A DNA stretch of 64,000 bases from Cyclobacteriaceae bacterium (lineage in GTDB: Bacteria; Bacteroidota; Bacteroidia; Cytophagales; Cyclobacteriaceae), in assembly GCA_020832305.1 (NCBI GenBank), contig JAFIEV010000043.1, positions 1 to 64,000 on the forward strand, given 5' to 3'. Numbering within the stretch: position 1 is the first letter of the stretch; every line of letters starts with the position of its first letter. Both the position numbers and the translations under genes were made by a program. The notes beneath the pieces are model-generated. The model was not told where the DNA came from. It made no database searches and worked only from the letters and a program-made list of their open reading frames with translations. Positions 1 through 9,446 of this stretch are shown piece after piece.

Positions 1-34
1 AATCACTTAATAAACCTTAAAATAGCACTTTTTG

Positions 35-415
35 ATGAATCTACCAAAAATTATTGCCTTAGATTCAAATAATAATTTTTGCCAAAAACCCGGCAGAAAC
101 TATCAAAAAAAACGTTTTTTGCGTTTTCGGACAGAGACTAATTATGAGACCATAGTTCAGGTCAGAAATCTTGCTCCGCCTGAGCGGCTATCACCGCCAA
201 GAAAAGTTTATGTGGTTTGGATGGATACCGAACAAAGTCGGACAAACCATGTTGGCCAGTTGAGAACGAAATCTAAAATGTTTTCCAGGTCTTATAATGC
301 TGAATTAAAAACAGTTAGTTCACGAAAACCGACAAGGGTTTTCGTTACGGCAGAAGATGTTGCTGAAATTCAATATCCAGGCTCGCAGGTGGTACTGGAC
401 ACACAAAATTTCTGA
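35..415 (+). CDS. Small conserved hypothetical protein
   Basis: The protein is 126 residues from the ATG at 35; a TTG at 32 is also in frame. The first 30 or so residues look low-grade, while the part from about residue 40 onward (VQVRNLAPPERL, YVVWMDTEQ, KPTRVFVTAED) has the even composition of a folded beta-rich domain. I recall similar 'vyvVWmeTe ... lGQL ... KPTrfFiTAEd' proteins as widespread unnamed Bacteroidota proteins, but I know no function. There is no signal peptide or membrane segment. A hairpin with a T-run about 100 bases downstream would end its transcript. The true start could lie further in, or left of the window. Confidence 0.55.
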   Translation: MNLPKIIALDSNNNFCQKPGRNYQKKRFLRFRTETNYETIVQVRNLAPPERLSPPRKVYVVWMDTEQSRTNHVGQLRTKSKMFSRSYNAELKTVSSRKPTRVFVTAEDVAEIQYPGSQVVLDTQNF

Positions 416-515
416 GAAAAAAAATAATAAATATTTAAGATGATTATCCATACATTCTGAGGTAACAATATCTCATCCTGCAATCATTGGCTAAAAAAAG
501 TCTAATAATTGATCA

Positions 516-561
516 GGGCATCATCCCGTAGTTTACTACTTTCGGGATAATGCCCGTTTTT
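516..561 (+). terminator. Rho-independent terminator
   Basis: A stem with arms GGGCATCATCCCG and CGGGATAATGCCC (one mismatch) encloses a loop of about 14 bases and is followed by GTTTTT on the plus strand. It lies between the plus-strand small protein and the end of the minus-strand LEA-like gene. The T-run fits termination of plus-strand transcripts. Confidence 0.7.
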
Positions 562-588
562 ACATTACTTTTAGGCAAGACATCAACA

Positions 589-1998
589 CTACTTAAATTG
601 CATACCCATACTTTGTAAATCATAGCTAATATACATAGGGCCATAACCAAAATCATAGCCCATAATTCCTTTCAAATTTGGCTCAAATTGCTGTTTCATA
701 AATAAGCTGTACATTCCTTGCTGAAATCCGTTCATATCAAATGAAAAAACAATGTATAATACCTGTTCAGACTTTCCTCCTATTTCTGCAGATTTCGATG
801 GTATTTGATTCAGCGGAATTTCACTTACATTAGCCGGTCGAATATATAAACTAAAAGGCTGGGCATTGTTAAAGAAAGTACTGGCCCTGAATACCGGTAT
901 ATTCACAGAAAATTCATTCTGATTTTTAAATATAACCGGAATGGCTAGTTCAAAACCCCGGGTATTGGGGCCGGGAATCTGATCGGGAAAAACCGTATTC
1001 TTTAATTGATTGTATGCATTTTGAAAAGAATTCCATTTATTACCCGCCTGCGGGTCGACATAAGTTGTAATAAAGTTATCTATCATATAATCTGCCAGTG
1101 GCACGCGTGCAGACCGGTAAAGCAAAGATTTTGTCTGGCTCCATTTAGAATCTATAGTAGCATCCAAAGGCCTGAGCATGCCGAGAATTTGCAGCTCAAT
1201 ACGCACTTCCCTGGTTCTGAACCATTCCAGGGGCGTAGGGTCAGGATAAATTACAGTAGCGTTTACCAGCGCATCTACAAAAGGATCTTTTAAACCATCC
1301 AGTTCGCCGTTTATCAATAAATCACCAAAAGGAATCAAGGCATTTTTAATTTGATTAGGATTTAAAAGTTGCAGGCCTGTGCCCAGTAATCGTATTTCAG
1401 CTGGCAGGGTTGATTTAGTGATGACAGGGGCAGTCGGCACTTTTAAGGTGGCAGAATGCTCCAGATGTACTTTGTATTTGCCGATTTTTTTCTTAGCCAG
1501 ATTCCCTGCCAGGTTTTTCAGTTCATCACTTTCAAGATTAAAATTATCAGATACCCTCAGCTGATAATTTGGCAACATATTACTGTATCCGCTCAAATCC
1601 AATTCGATGTCAGACAGTAGGGTCAGGCGGTTCTCTTTACCCATGAGCTGTTGCAGGGTATTTGATCCTATGTTGAATGGATAGGTTAAAATCAGGGATG
1701 ATTTGGCCGGAATGGTGACGGACTTATGCTGTGTGAACATTCCCAGGTTTTTTTGATTGACCAGAATACCCATGGCATGGTCGGGAATGGGCAATGCCTT
1801 ATTGTATGGATTCCTCACTTCAAATTGCGCCATTAATTTTAAGCTGAACTGACTAAATGAACTTTGTTCGAAAGAAACGTCAAAATCGTGTAAACGGGCA
1901 CTGGGGAGCATATCTTCCAATACAAGAACATTGGTTTTACAGGATGCAAACAATGCACAGAGCAACAGGATGCCCCGAATTTTTCTGATGGTTTTCAT
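589..1998 (-). CDS. LEA type 2-like lipoprotein
   Basis: The 469-residue protein begins with a lipoprotein signal (MKTIRKIRGILLLCALFASC; cleavage before Cys20), so it should be anchored in the outer or inner membrane. Residues about 38-130 (FEVRNPYNKALPIPDHAMGI ... SVTIPAKSSLILTYPF) match the pattern of the LEA type 2 / WHy beta-sandwich: an 'N-P-y' turn, a short hydrophobic strand and a final 'i-P-a-s' strand. The rest is beta-rich and unassigned. No catalytic motif is visible. LEA-2 domains in bacteria are linked loosely to stress or envelope roles; that role here is inference. It is monocistronic as far as can be seen. Confidence 0.65.
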   Translation of the reverse strand: MKTIRKIRGILLLCALFASCKTNVLVLEDMLPSARLHDFDVSFEQSSFSQFSLKLMAQFEVRNPYNKALPIPDHAMGILVNQKNLGMFTQHKSVTIPAKSSLILTYPFNIGSNTLQQLMGKENRLTLLSDIELDLSGYSNMLPNYQLRVSDNFNLESDELKNLAGNLAKKKIGKYKVHLEHSATLKVPTAPVITKSTLPAEIRLLGTGLQLLNPNQIKNALIPFGDLLINGELDGLKDPFVDALVNATVIYPDPTPLEWFRTREVRIELQILGMLRPLDATIDSKWSQTKSLLYRSARVPLADYMIDNFITTYVDPQAGNKWNSFQNAYNQLKNTVFPDQIPGPNTRGFELAIPVIFKNQNEFSVNIPVFRASTFFNNAQPFSLYIRPANVSEIPLNQIPSKSAEIGGKSEQVLYIVFSFDMNGFQQGMYSLFMKQQFEPNLKGIMGYDFGYGPMYISYDLQSMGMQFK

Positions 1999-2307
1999 GG
2001 TTTGTGGTTTAGGTGGTCAAAATAAATGCAGCGATTATTTCATCTGTTTATAATTTATTTTCAATGGTCAGAACCTGCCCCGTCTTTCGGGGTGGAACAC
2101 CCTTAATAATCATTCCCCTGTGTGAGAAGGCTTTTCTCATGGGTGTTTCATATGTTTATGTTTTCTTTTCAGTGTTCTTTAATTGCTCCGTTTTCTCGGG
2201 CTATACCTATTACAATCATCCCACTATGTAAGAAGCCATTTCACATGGGCACTTCATATGATTATACCCTGTCCCCTGATTTTAATTCAGCTATCCTTCT
2301 ACAATAA
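1999..2307. repeat. Intergenic imperfect direct repeat, no gene
   Basis: This 309-base gap holds no convincing gene. Two degenerate copies of a roughly 60-base unit lie at about 2102-2161 and 2209-2270; each has the order 'taatcat-ccc-tgtgagaagg-tt-tcatggg-ttcatatg'. A CCCCG...CGGGG palindrome followed by TGG sits just before the first copy, at about 2088-2104. The same palindrome type recurs in the 9447-9753 repeat. The open frames across this stretch have no protein-like character. Confidence 0.5.
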
Positions 2308-4449
2308 TCATAAACCCTTTACCAACATGGGCAGGCGATTGATTTTCTCTTTTGTGGCATCGAATATCGCATTGCGTATGGCAGGTGCTACGCAGGTAAT
2401 GGGTGTCTCTCCTGCACCCGCAGCAGGCTCATCTTTTCGGTCAACCATTACAATTTTAATGTCTGGCATATCCTGAAACCGGGGTATTTTGTAATGACTG
2501 AAAGATGGATTGAGGATCTTACCATCCCTGAAATCGATGTATTCGTATAGGCTAAAGCCTAAACCTTGCAACATACAACCCATAATCTGACTTTCGAGGT
2601 GTTTGGGGTTGACTATTGTACCACAATCAAAGGCACCCACCAGCTTTATCACTTTTACTTCTTTGTTTTCGGCATTATACTGCACCTCTGCACAGGTGGC
2701 CATATAGCCGCCTTTGTCAAAACAACAAGCCAGTCCGTAACCTGTATTTTCTTTCTTTGAAGACTTCCATCCAAAAGTGTCGGCAGCCACCTGCAGGACA
2801 TGCTTTAGTCTTGGGTCCTCCAGGTTTTTCAGGCGAAAACTCAGGGGATCTTCCTTAAGTAATATCGCATGGTCATTGATCTGGCTTTCCCTGGCAAAGG
2901 TATTTGCCGGGGTGGCCAGCGCCCTGTATGAGCCTTGTCTCAGGGGCGAATTACTGCTATGAAAGCGGGTATGGTCTGCTTTGGATCGATACATACTGCG
3001 GATACCTGCGCCTCCTGAATTGTAATTATGAAACTCCCATGATTGCAAATGGCCTGTTGTATCGGTACTGCTTCGCACCTCAATAAGCCCTGCCGGCCTG
3101 AAATAAGCCCAGGTAAATTCTTCCTCTCTCGTCCAGACCAGTTTTACTGGCTTACCTGCACTTTTGGCCAGGCGTGCTGCCTCAATGGCTGCATCACCTG
3201 TATGTTTACCTCCATATCCTGAACCGGTATCGGGCATGCGTACCCTTATCTTCTCCTTTGATATATTAAATTCTCGCTCCAGCTCTTCCTGCACCCCAAA
3301 AGGGCGTTGGGTACCGGTCCATACGTTCAATATATCTCCATCCCATTGTGCCAGGGCCGCACGTGGCTCCAGGGGTGCATGGGCTATGTAGTGAATTTCA
3401 AAGGATTGCTCCAATTTATTTGCCGACTGCTGAAACATGGTTTCTGCCGCTTTTTTAGACGCATCTTCTTCTCCTGATACAGAAGCGTGCTTTTTAAGAT
3501 GCTGAAAAATTTCACTCCTGGAGGGTTGCTGAGTAAACTCCCATTCGGCACGCAAAGCAAACAAAGCACTTTCAGCTGTTGATATATCAGCCGCAGTAAC
3601 ACCCACAAAATCTCCAATACGATGCACCTGAACTCCAGACATGGCTTCTGCCCTGCGTGCATCCAGGTTTACCAGCCGGGCGCCATAAGCAGGTGGCCTG
3701 AGTAATTTGCCATGCAGCATATCAGGCAGGGTCATATCTGATGTATATATGTGCCTGCCGGTTACAAAATCCTCACCATTGATTTTTGGTATTGAACTGC
3801 CGGCCACCTTCCAATCCGATGCACTCTTAAGAGACACCTCTTCGTTCACAGGATGAAGCAATTTCCTGCCTTCACTCAACCTGCCATAAGATACAGATCG
3901 CCCGGAACGAGTATTGAGAATAGAACCTTTTTGTGCTTTTACGTTTTTTACATCAGTTTTCCATTGTTTTGCGGCACTTTGTTCAAAATAGACCCTAAGC
4001 GAAGCAGCGGCTTTCCGCAATTGCGGCGCCATATAAGGCGTTGTTCTGCTTCCAAATGTACCACGGTCATACGGGGTAAGAAAAGTATCACCCATGATCA
4101 TTTCTATACTATGTACATCGCATTCCAGCTCTTCCGCCACTGCCTGCGCCAGGGAAGTGCGAATATTTTGACCGACTTCTACCTTTCCGGTATAAACGGT
4201 GACTTTACCATCTTCATGCACGTGTAGCCAGGCAGCAATGCTGTCTTCCGCTTCGCGCAGTTCCTGTAAATCCAGCGATGATAACACCTCTCTTGAAAGA
4301 ACATCGGAAAAGGTAAATGCCGCCGCAACCCCGCCTCCGAGCAATGTAAAAAATCTTCTTCGTGTATGCGGTTTTATGAGACTTTGGCCGTTTTCGTACA
4401 ATTCGTATTGCTCGGGATACAGAATATCATTGGGTTCCTGGTCTTTCAT
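2308..4449 (-). CDS. Molybdopterin-binding subunit, isoquinoline 1-oxidoreductase beta-type
   Basis: This is the large subunit of a xanthine-oxidase-family molybdenum hydroxylase that hydroxylates N-heterocycles or oxidises aldehydes, probably in the periplasm. A twin-arginine-like signal (RRRFFTLLGGG, residues 30-40) fits export of a folded cofactor protein. Cofactor-binding stretches are seen: GTFGSRTTPYMAPQLRKAA near residue 130, GTQRPFGVQEEL, GSGYGGKHTGDA, and the C-terminal GAGETPITCVAPAIRNA, whose Glu is the usual catalytic base. At 713 residues it has the family's normal length. It starts 2 bases after the iron-sulfur subunit gene ends, so the two are translated together. The substrate cannot be read from sequence. 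No XdhC-type maturation gene or cytochrome subunit is nearby. Confidence 0.88.
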   Translation of the reverse strand: MKDQEPNDILYPEQYELYENGQSLIKPHTRRRFFTLLGGGVAAAFTFSDVLSREVLSSLDLQELREAEDSIAAWLHVHEDGKVTVYTGKVEVGQNIRTSLAQAVAEELECDVHSIEMIMGDTFLTPYDRGTFGSRTTPYMAPQLRKAAASLRVYFEQSAAKQWKTDVKNVKAQKGSILNTRSGRSVSYGRLSEGRKLLHPVNEEVSLKSASDWKVAGSSIPKINGEDFVTGRHIYTSDMTLPDMLHGKLLRPPAYGARLVNLDARRAEAMSGVQVHRIGDFVGVTAADISTAESALFALRAEWEFTQQPSRSEIFQHLKKHASVSGEEDASKKAAETMFQQSANKLEQSFEIHYIAHAPLEPRAALAQWDGDILNVWTGTQRPFGVQEELEREFNISKEKIRVRMPDTGSGYGGKHTGDAAIEAARLAKSAGKPVKLVWTREEEFTWAYFRPAGLIEVRSSTDTTGHLQSWEFHNYNSGGAGIRSMYRSKADHTRFHSSNSPLRQGSYRALATPANTFARESQINDHAILLKEDPLSFRLKNLEDPRLKHVLQVAADTFGWKSSKKENTGYGLACCFDKGGYMATCAEVQYNAENKEVKVIKLVGAFDCGTIVNPKHLESQIMGCMLQGLGFSLYEYIDFRDGKILNPSFSHYKIPRFQDMPDIKIVMVDRKDEPAAGAGETPITCVAPAIRNAIFDATKEKINRLPMLVKGL

Positions 4450-4451
4450 GC

Positions 4452-4904
4452 TTATTTCATTTTAGAGGCAGTCTGAATGGCTTTCACTATGTAGGGATAT
4501 ACGCAGCACCGGCACACATTGCGTTGCATGGCTTCCTTTATCTGAGATTCTGTAGGTTCAGGGTTTTTATTGAGCAATGCTACCGCAGAAATAATCATTC
4601 CCGGCGTACAATAGCCGCATTGCAGCGCTTCTTCGGCTAAAAAAGCTTTTTGAACCGCATGAAGCTTTCCATTGACAGAAATACCCTCAATGGTGATCAC
4701 TTCCCGGTTTCTGACATTGGATACCGGCGTTATGCAGGACGGTGTCGGTGTGCCGTCTACCAATACCATACAAGCGCCACAGGCGCCTTCACCACAACCG
4801 TACTTTGTTCCGGTGAGCTGCAGGCTCTCCCTGAGGGCCTGAAGTAGCGGAGTATGCGCCGGAACATCCAGCGACTGATTTTTGCCATTGACTTTGAGTT
4901 CCAT
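4452..4904 (-). CDS. (2Fe-2S)-binding subunit, isoquinoline 1-oxidoreductase alpha-type
   Basis: The 150-residue small subunit carries the two [2Fe-2S] clusters that pass electrons out of the molybdenum subunit encoded just downstream. The N-terminal plant-ferredoxin cluster has Cys37, Cys42, Cys45 and Cys57 (C-GEGA-CGAC ... C). The C-terminal helical cluster has C96-GY-C99 and C131-R-C133. The family's usual CRCG is CRCC here, with an extra Cys134. There is no signal peptide, as expected when the partner carries the twin-arginine signal and exports the complex by hitchhiking. It is the first gene of the two-gene unit. Confidence 0.9.
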   Translation of the reverse strand: MELKVNGKNQSLDVPAHTPLLQALRESLQLTGTKYGCGEGACGACMVLVDGTPTPSCITPVSNVRNREVITIEGISVNGKLHAVQKAFLAEEALQCGYCTPGMIISAVALLNKNPEPTESQIKEAMQRNVCRCCVYPYIVKAIQTASKMK

Positions 4905-5026
4905 AAGGATATACTTTGCAATCCGAAGCTAATGAAAAACTTATTGAATGCCAAATTAATCCGGCCCTAGAAACCCTTATCAGCTTCCCGGTTTAAAAAT
5001 TGTACGCTCAGGAAAAGATCATTAAC

Positions 5027-7717
5027 TCATGTAAATCGCAATCTCTGCTTCCAGGTTTTGCCACCCTGTAATTTCCATGCTTTGAGTCCGGCAAAGACTT
5101 TCGCATCAGAAGCCGGCAGATTCGGTTTTTCCCTTTCATCGAGAATTAAATCGGCTTCCACACCTTCGGGCAGCTGTATTTCATACATCCTTCGACCGGG
5201 TTTCCCACTGAACGACAGCCCTATGGCACCCCGGGCAGTATAATTCAGGATGCTAAAATTTTCCAGATCACCGGCCTGGGGACGAATCTGCACCTTACCT
5301 GCACCGGGTTCTAATACCCTGATTCCGGCAATACTCATATATGCTATGTAAATGGGTGAAACTGAAACATGGCTGTACTGCGAAGTGCGGTCGGGGGTGG
5401 CGATCCAGTTTTCCTGCATGGCATTGTTGTATTGTACGCTGGGCATAGGGTACCACAGGTTTCTGAAATCATCCAATACGGCTTGCATACGACCGCATTC
5501 CGCAAGGGCCCAGTGCCCCCACTGTGCATTGGCAGGATAACTTCGGCCATGTCTTTCGGGTTTTTCTTCCAGCTCTTTACCCAGAAATGGCAAATCGGCC
5601 TCATCTGCAAAACCACTCAATATGTAATGGGAAAGGCTCCTTTCGCAGGTGCGGAGTTCTTTCTCTTCTTTATACCAGGGCAAATTTACGTACAGCATGC
5701 GATCCTCAGCATTCCAAAACTTCTTTTTCACCTCTGCCACCAATTGAGCGGAAAAGTCAAGTGCATGCGCCCGCAGTGCAGGTTCACCAAAGGCCTGGCA
5801 AAGGGGCGCAAAAGCATCCTGTAACATGGCAGCTACATAGAGGTTAAAACTGCATATTTTGTGCTTTTGCTGTTTGTATCCTTCGTGGTCCATCCATACA
5901 ACTGTAAGTCCCAGGTCTTCTACTCTGAGTAAGCCATCATCACCTTTGATGGTATGCAGAAACTTGTAAAAGCGGGCAAGCCGTGGAAATACTTCTTCAA
6001 GATCTTCCCTTTTTCCTGAATACAAAAAGTGGTACCAGCAGTCGTAATTAAACCCTACCCCATGGTCGATGATCGATCCCCATTTTGACATATCGAGTTG
6101 CCGTTGACCAAGGCGGTTCAGTCTGTCGAAGGCAGGCCAGCTATCCATGAAAAAACCATCGATGGTAAGGCCATGGCTGTAGGTATTGGTATACCTCGCC
6201 GGAAGTAAATGGTCGCCAAAGGCCCGGTGAATCATATGCAGGGCATGGCCAATATCACCGCTGTATTGTTGCCTTTCCCTTCCCATGCAATCTACCACAA
6301 TGTCCTGTGACTGATTGAGAATGGTATTGAAAGAAGCGTTAAAAAGTTTTTGCATTTTTGCATCCGATGTGTTCAGCATGGGTTTTTCAGGATAATCGTA
6401 CACCCTTCGCAACACACCCACCCGGCTAACCTTGATTTCGCCTTCACTACCATGTATATGTAGTTGTACCCATCGCAGACTTTCATAGTCGAAAGCCATG
6501 AATTCATTTTTACCTTCCTTACAGATAAAACGCGCCCAGGAGTGAAAATTGTGGTTGATCAGCGGAGGCCCTCCTTGCCCAAAAGGCACATGGCCTTGTT
6601 GCACCATCAGCTCTATCATGGTGCCCTCCGGTGCTTCAATACTAAAATAAGGAAAACCTACAATCTGTTCATCAAATTCAAAAGTCATCACCAGGCCTTT
6701 GTTATCCCCTGTCAGCCGTCCATTCCAATATTCCCCTTCCCTTTGTACCACAGAATCAATTTCTATCGCCTTGTAAGCATCAAGCGTGACCATATCGAAA
6801 TATTCCAGCACATCTTTATCCCATTGCAACCAGTGGTATTCTGCCAGTCCCTTTGCCGGTATCTTATATTCCTTTAGCAAGGGTATCATACGCCGGCGCA
6901 GCTGGGTGACGGCCGGAGCTCCTGAGTCGTACATATAATCGCTCATATTGGTACTCAGCGCGGTGCCTGAAGCAGATCCGCTTAATTCCCTGGCAGGTTG
7001 CCAGCCGTCATCAGGAACGAAGCCCGGCAGATGCCAGTTTTCGGGATATTCACGGTTGTCAAAAACTTCCTGAAGGGAGCGGAGATACCAACGTTTATAC
7101 ATACCTGGTTTCCAGCTTTTGGCTACCCGGGTCTTCCAATGGCTGTCACTCACCACAAGCTCTGTGCCCCCATCTGCATATGAAACTTCCAGCCTGCAAA
7201 TAAACCCGGCCTTGCCTGTTGGCCAGGTGCCGTCTCCGTAGCCATAATACATAGCCACAACGCCGATTACATTCTCTCCTTCCTGAAGGTAAGGGCCGAG
7301 GTCCACGGGGTCGGCCTCTGTGTAGCGTGGGTCTGAAGGCGCAGGACCAAACTGTACCCTTTGCCCATTGCAATACAATACATAGCGGCTGTCGCCCAAG
7401 ATCCAGCCTTTAACCGAAGCTATTTTTTTGGCGGAATTGAGGCTGCGGCGAAAAAAATAAAAGGAATTGGCCAATACCCGGCCGGCGGGAAACCATATCC
7501 ACCTGGCTGGACTCAGGTCAAGGGCGTATCTTTGGCTAAGCGCCATTTCAGGTTGTGGAATATCATCATCCAAAGAAACCTTTTGTGAGCCTGCTGCCGA
7601 AGCCATACCGCCATAGGCCTGGTGAACAAGTATTGATGAAGGCAAAACGGTAACCGCAGCAGTACCTGCCGCCTTTCCCATAAAATTTCTGCGGGATATT
7701 CCTTTTGAATTACTCAT
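5027..7717 (-). CDS. Alpha-L-rhamnosidase, GH78 family
   Basis: The 896-residue enzyme should release terminal L-rhamnose from plant or algal glycans or glycosides. The start carries a twin-arginine-type signal (SRRNFMGKAAG, residues 8-18), so it is exported. Residues about 60-240 form the N-terminal rhamnosidase beta domain, with the substrate-side pattern GDSRYVLYCNG ... GPAPSDPRYTEAD. The (alpha/alpha)6 catalytic domain covers about 450-790, with DCMGRERQQYSGD near residue 474 standing where most GH78 enzymes have DCPQRDER. A C-terminal beta domain follows. The variant catalytic loop leaves the exact specificity open. It is preceded by a sugar epimerase gene (59-base gap) and followed by the molybdenum hydroxylase pair. 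Confidence 0.82.
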   Translation of the reverse strand: MSNSKGISRRNFMGKAAGTAAVTVLPSSILVHQAYGGMASAAGSQKVSLDDDIPQPEMALSQRYALDLSPARWIWFPAGRVLANSFYFFRRSLNSAKKIASVKGWILGDSRYVLYCNGQRVQFGPAPSDPRYTEADPVDLGPYLQEGENVIGVVAMYYGYGDGTWPTGKAGFICRLEVSYADGGTELVVSDSHWKTRVAKSWKPGMYKRWYLRSLQEVFDNREYPENWHLPGFVPDDGWQPARELSGSASGTALSTNMSDYMYDSGAPAVTQLRRRMIPLLKEYKIPAKGLAEYHWLQWDKDVLEYFDMVTLDAYKAIEIDSVVQREGEYWNGRLTGDNKGLVMTFEFDEQIVGFPYFSIEAPEGTMIELMVQQGHVPFGQGGPPLINHNFHSWARFICKEGKNEFMAFDYESLRWVQLHIHGSEGEIKVSRVGVLRRVYDYPEKPMLNTSDAKMQKLFNASFNTILNQSQDIVVDCMGRERQQYSGDIGHALHMIHRAFGDHLLPARYTNTYSHGLTIDGFFMDSWPAFDRLNRLGQRQLDMSKWGSIIDHGVGFNYDCWYHFLYSGKREDLEEVFPRLARFYKFLHTIKGDDGLLRVEDLGLTVVWMDHEGYKQQKHKICSFNLYVAAMLQDAFAPLCQAFGEPALRAHALDFSAQLVAEVKKKFWNAEDRMLYVNLPWYKEEKELRTCERSLSHYILSGFADEADLPFLGKELEEKPERHGRSYPANAQWGHWALAECGRMQAVLDDFRNLWYPMPSVQYNNAMQENWIATPDRTSQYSHVSVSPIYIAYMSIAGIRVLEPGAGKVQIRPQAGDLENFSILNYTARGAIGLSFSGKPGRRMYEIQLPEGVEADLILDEREKPNLPASDAKVFAGLKAWKLQGGKTWKQRLRFT

Positions 7718-7776
7718 AGATCGATAGGTGTATTAAAAAAATCGGATTTTACATTTTCAAAAATTGTCCTGAAAGC

Positions 7777-8628
7777 TTAACTCAGTGATTTTAGGTGTTC
7801 AATACTGCGCCGGGCACAATACAAAGGGTCTTCCGGCCTGTCGTGCTCAACAATATAGTGCTTTACCCCAATGGCATCGCCTTGCTGCATCACTTTTCCA
7901 AAATCAATAATGCCATCACCTACTACGGCAAAATCCCTTTGCGGCGTATCATCCATATCTTTCATATGCAATAGCGGAAAACGATGCGGATGTTTTTTCA
8001 TATACGCTACAGGATCTGCATCCCCTTTGTAGGTCCAGTACACATCGAGCTGCATATGTACAAGATCGGGGTCGGTCTCTCTCAAAAGAATGTCGTAACC
8101 CAATTCATCAGGACCGGTTCTTACAAATTCCTGATCGTGGTTGTGAAAAGCAAATTTAAACCCTTCCTTTCTGGCATTTTCCCCTACGATATTCAGTTCT
8201 TCGGCTACCTTTTTAAAGTCATCGGCCTTTTTATTATCAGCGCTGCCATGCCATGGCCAATAACAAATGAGAAACTCTTTATTATAAAAATGGATTAATT
8301 CTGCCTCTTTCTGGAAGTTATTAAGCAGATTAGATATAGACGCGCCCCCTGCCACAGGCTTCAAACCGTGGTCTTCGAGTATTTTTTTGGCATCTTCTTC
8401 AGGTAAAATATTGGCGAAAGATCCAAATTCAATTTTCCGGTACCCCAACTCAGCCAGATAGGCAATGGTTCCTTTAAAATTTTCCTGTAAAGGTTGCCGC
8501 AGGGTAATGGTTATGATGCCAAAATCTTTGGACCTTGCAGCGCGACAGGCAGAAGAAACAGGAGGAATGGCGGCCAAAGCAGGAAAAGCGGCCAGCAACT
8601 TTAAAAACTTTCTTCGGTTGGTATCCAT
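7777..8628 (-). CDS. Exported sugar phosphate isomerase/epimerase-like TIM barrel
   Basis: The 283-residue protein belongs to the xylose isomerase-like TIM-barrel superfamily, which uses a divalent metal to isomerise or epimerise sugars. After an N-terminal export signal with a twin arginine (NRRKFLKLLAAFPALAA) the barrel shows ELGYRKIEFGSF, FAFHNHDQEF, LVHMQLDVYWTY, FPLLHMKDMD and KHYIVEHDRPEDP, which carry the usual Glu, His, Asp and Glu metal ligands. It lies first in a minus-strand run ahead of the GH78 gene, so it may act on a released sugar. Exported members of this family are common in Bacteroidota, but the substrate is unknown. Confidence 0.8.
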   Translation of the reverse strand: MDTNRRKFLKLLAAFPALAAIPPVSSACRAARSKDFGIITITLRQPLQENFKGTIAYLAELGYRKIEFGSFANILPEEDAKKILEDHGLKPVAGGASISNLLNNFQKEAELIHFYNKEFLICYWPWHGSADNKKADDFKKVAEELNIVGENARKEGFKFAFHNHDQEFVRTGPDELGYDILLRETDPDLVHMQLDVYWTYKGDADPVAYMKKHPHRFPLLHMKDMDDTPQRDFAVVGDGIIDFGKVMQQGDAIGVKHYIVEHDRPEDPLYCARRSIEHLKSLS

Positions 8629-8698
8629 GGGATATTTGTTTGTTTCAATCCCTAAAATACATTTATTCGCAAATAATTACCTGATTCGGGCAATCTTT

Positions 8699-9418
8699 AT
8701 GTATAATCTTGAAATTTATCTGTTCTCTGCGACTATCATCCTGGCCATGTTGATAAGCTATCGCCTAAAAAAAACCAATTTTTCGGGTACCCTGGTCGGT
8801 GGCATTAGTGCCTTTTTGTTGTTGGCCGGAGGTGGCTGGCCAGCTTTACTGGCCCTTTTTGTGTTTTTTGTAAGTGGCACTATGGCCACGCGATGGAAAT
8901 CGAAACTGAAGCAGCAATGGTTTACGCATGAGAAAAATGAAGGCGGACGCAGTTGGCAACATGTTTTGTGCAATGCAGGCGCAGCCGTTTGCTGTGCAAT
9001 TGCCGCTATGCTTATCCCTGAACATACAGCCCTTTTTATGGTAATGCTGTTTTCGTCCCTTGCAGCAGCCTGTTCAGATACCCTTTCTTCTGAGCTGGGC
9101 AGCATTTATGGTAAAAAGTTTTTTGTTTTTCCCGGGTTTGGCAAAGGCATACGCGGACAAGACGGCGTAGTAAGTCTGGAAGGTTTTGGATTTGGAATAA
9201 TCGGCAGCCTGATGATCGCTCTCATATATCCTCTGTTTGTACGCGAAGGCATAACCTGGTTTATGATCATATTTGTTAGCGGATTCGCAGGCAACCTCAT
9301 AGACTCCCTGGCCGGCACCTGGCTGCAACAGAAAAATTATCTGAATAACCATGCGGTTAATGCCCTGGCTACTTTTTTTACTGCTCTTTTGGCTGGGTTA
9401 TTTTGTTTGGTAATTTGA
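8699..9418 (+). CDS. DUF92 family integral membrane protein
   Basis: I place the start at the ATG at 8699, giving 239 residues (MYNLEIYLFSATIILAMLIS). The frame stays open back to 8465, but that upstream part is antisense to the epimerase gene and is not protein-like. The protein has about six membrane segments and the DUF92/TMEM19 signatures: ATRWKSKLKQ, SLAAACSDTLSSELGSIYG and VSLEGFGFGIIGS. Members are conserved in bacteria, archaea and eukaryotes. Some relatives are linked to isoprenoid-alcohol (phytyl phosphate) kinase activity, but I would not transfer that here. Confidence 0.8.
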   Translation: MYNLEIYLFSATIILAMLISYRLKKTNFSGTLVGGISAFLLLAGGGWPALLALFVFFVSGTMATRWKSKLKQQWFTHEKNEGGRSWQHVLCNAGAAVCCAIAAMLIPEHTALFMVMLFSSLAAACSDTLSSELGSIYGKKFFVFPGFGKGIRGQDGVVSLEGFGFGIIGSLMIALIYPLFVREGITWFMIIFVSGFAGNLIDSLAGTWLQQKNYLNNHAVNALATFFTALLAGLFCLVI

Positions 9419-9446
9419 AGGTTGTGGTTGGATGTAGTAGCTTTCT

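Noticed and set aside
2013-2476. Three overlapping plus-strand open frames
   Set aside because: They cover a degenerate repeat and the antisense of the molybdenum subunit; composition is not protein-like.
5344-5847. Open frames on both strands inside the rhamnosidase
   Set aside because: The GH78 frame is continuous through this stretch and carries its conserved catalytic domain.
8465-8698. Upstream extension of the DUF92 frame
   Set aside because: It overlaps the epimerase gene on the other strand; the membrane protein itself begins at the ATG at 8699.
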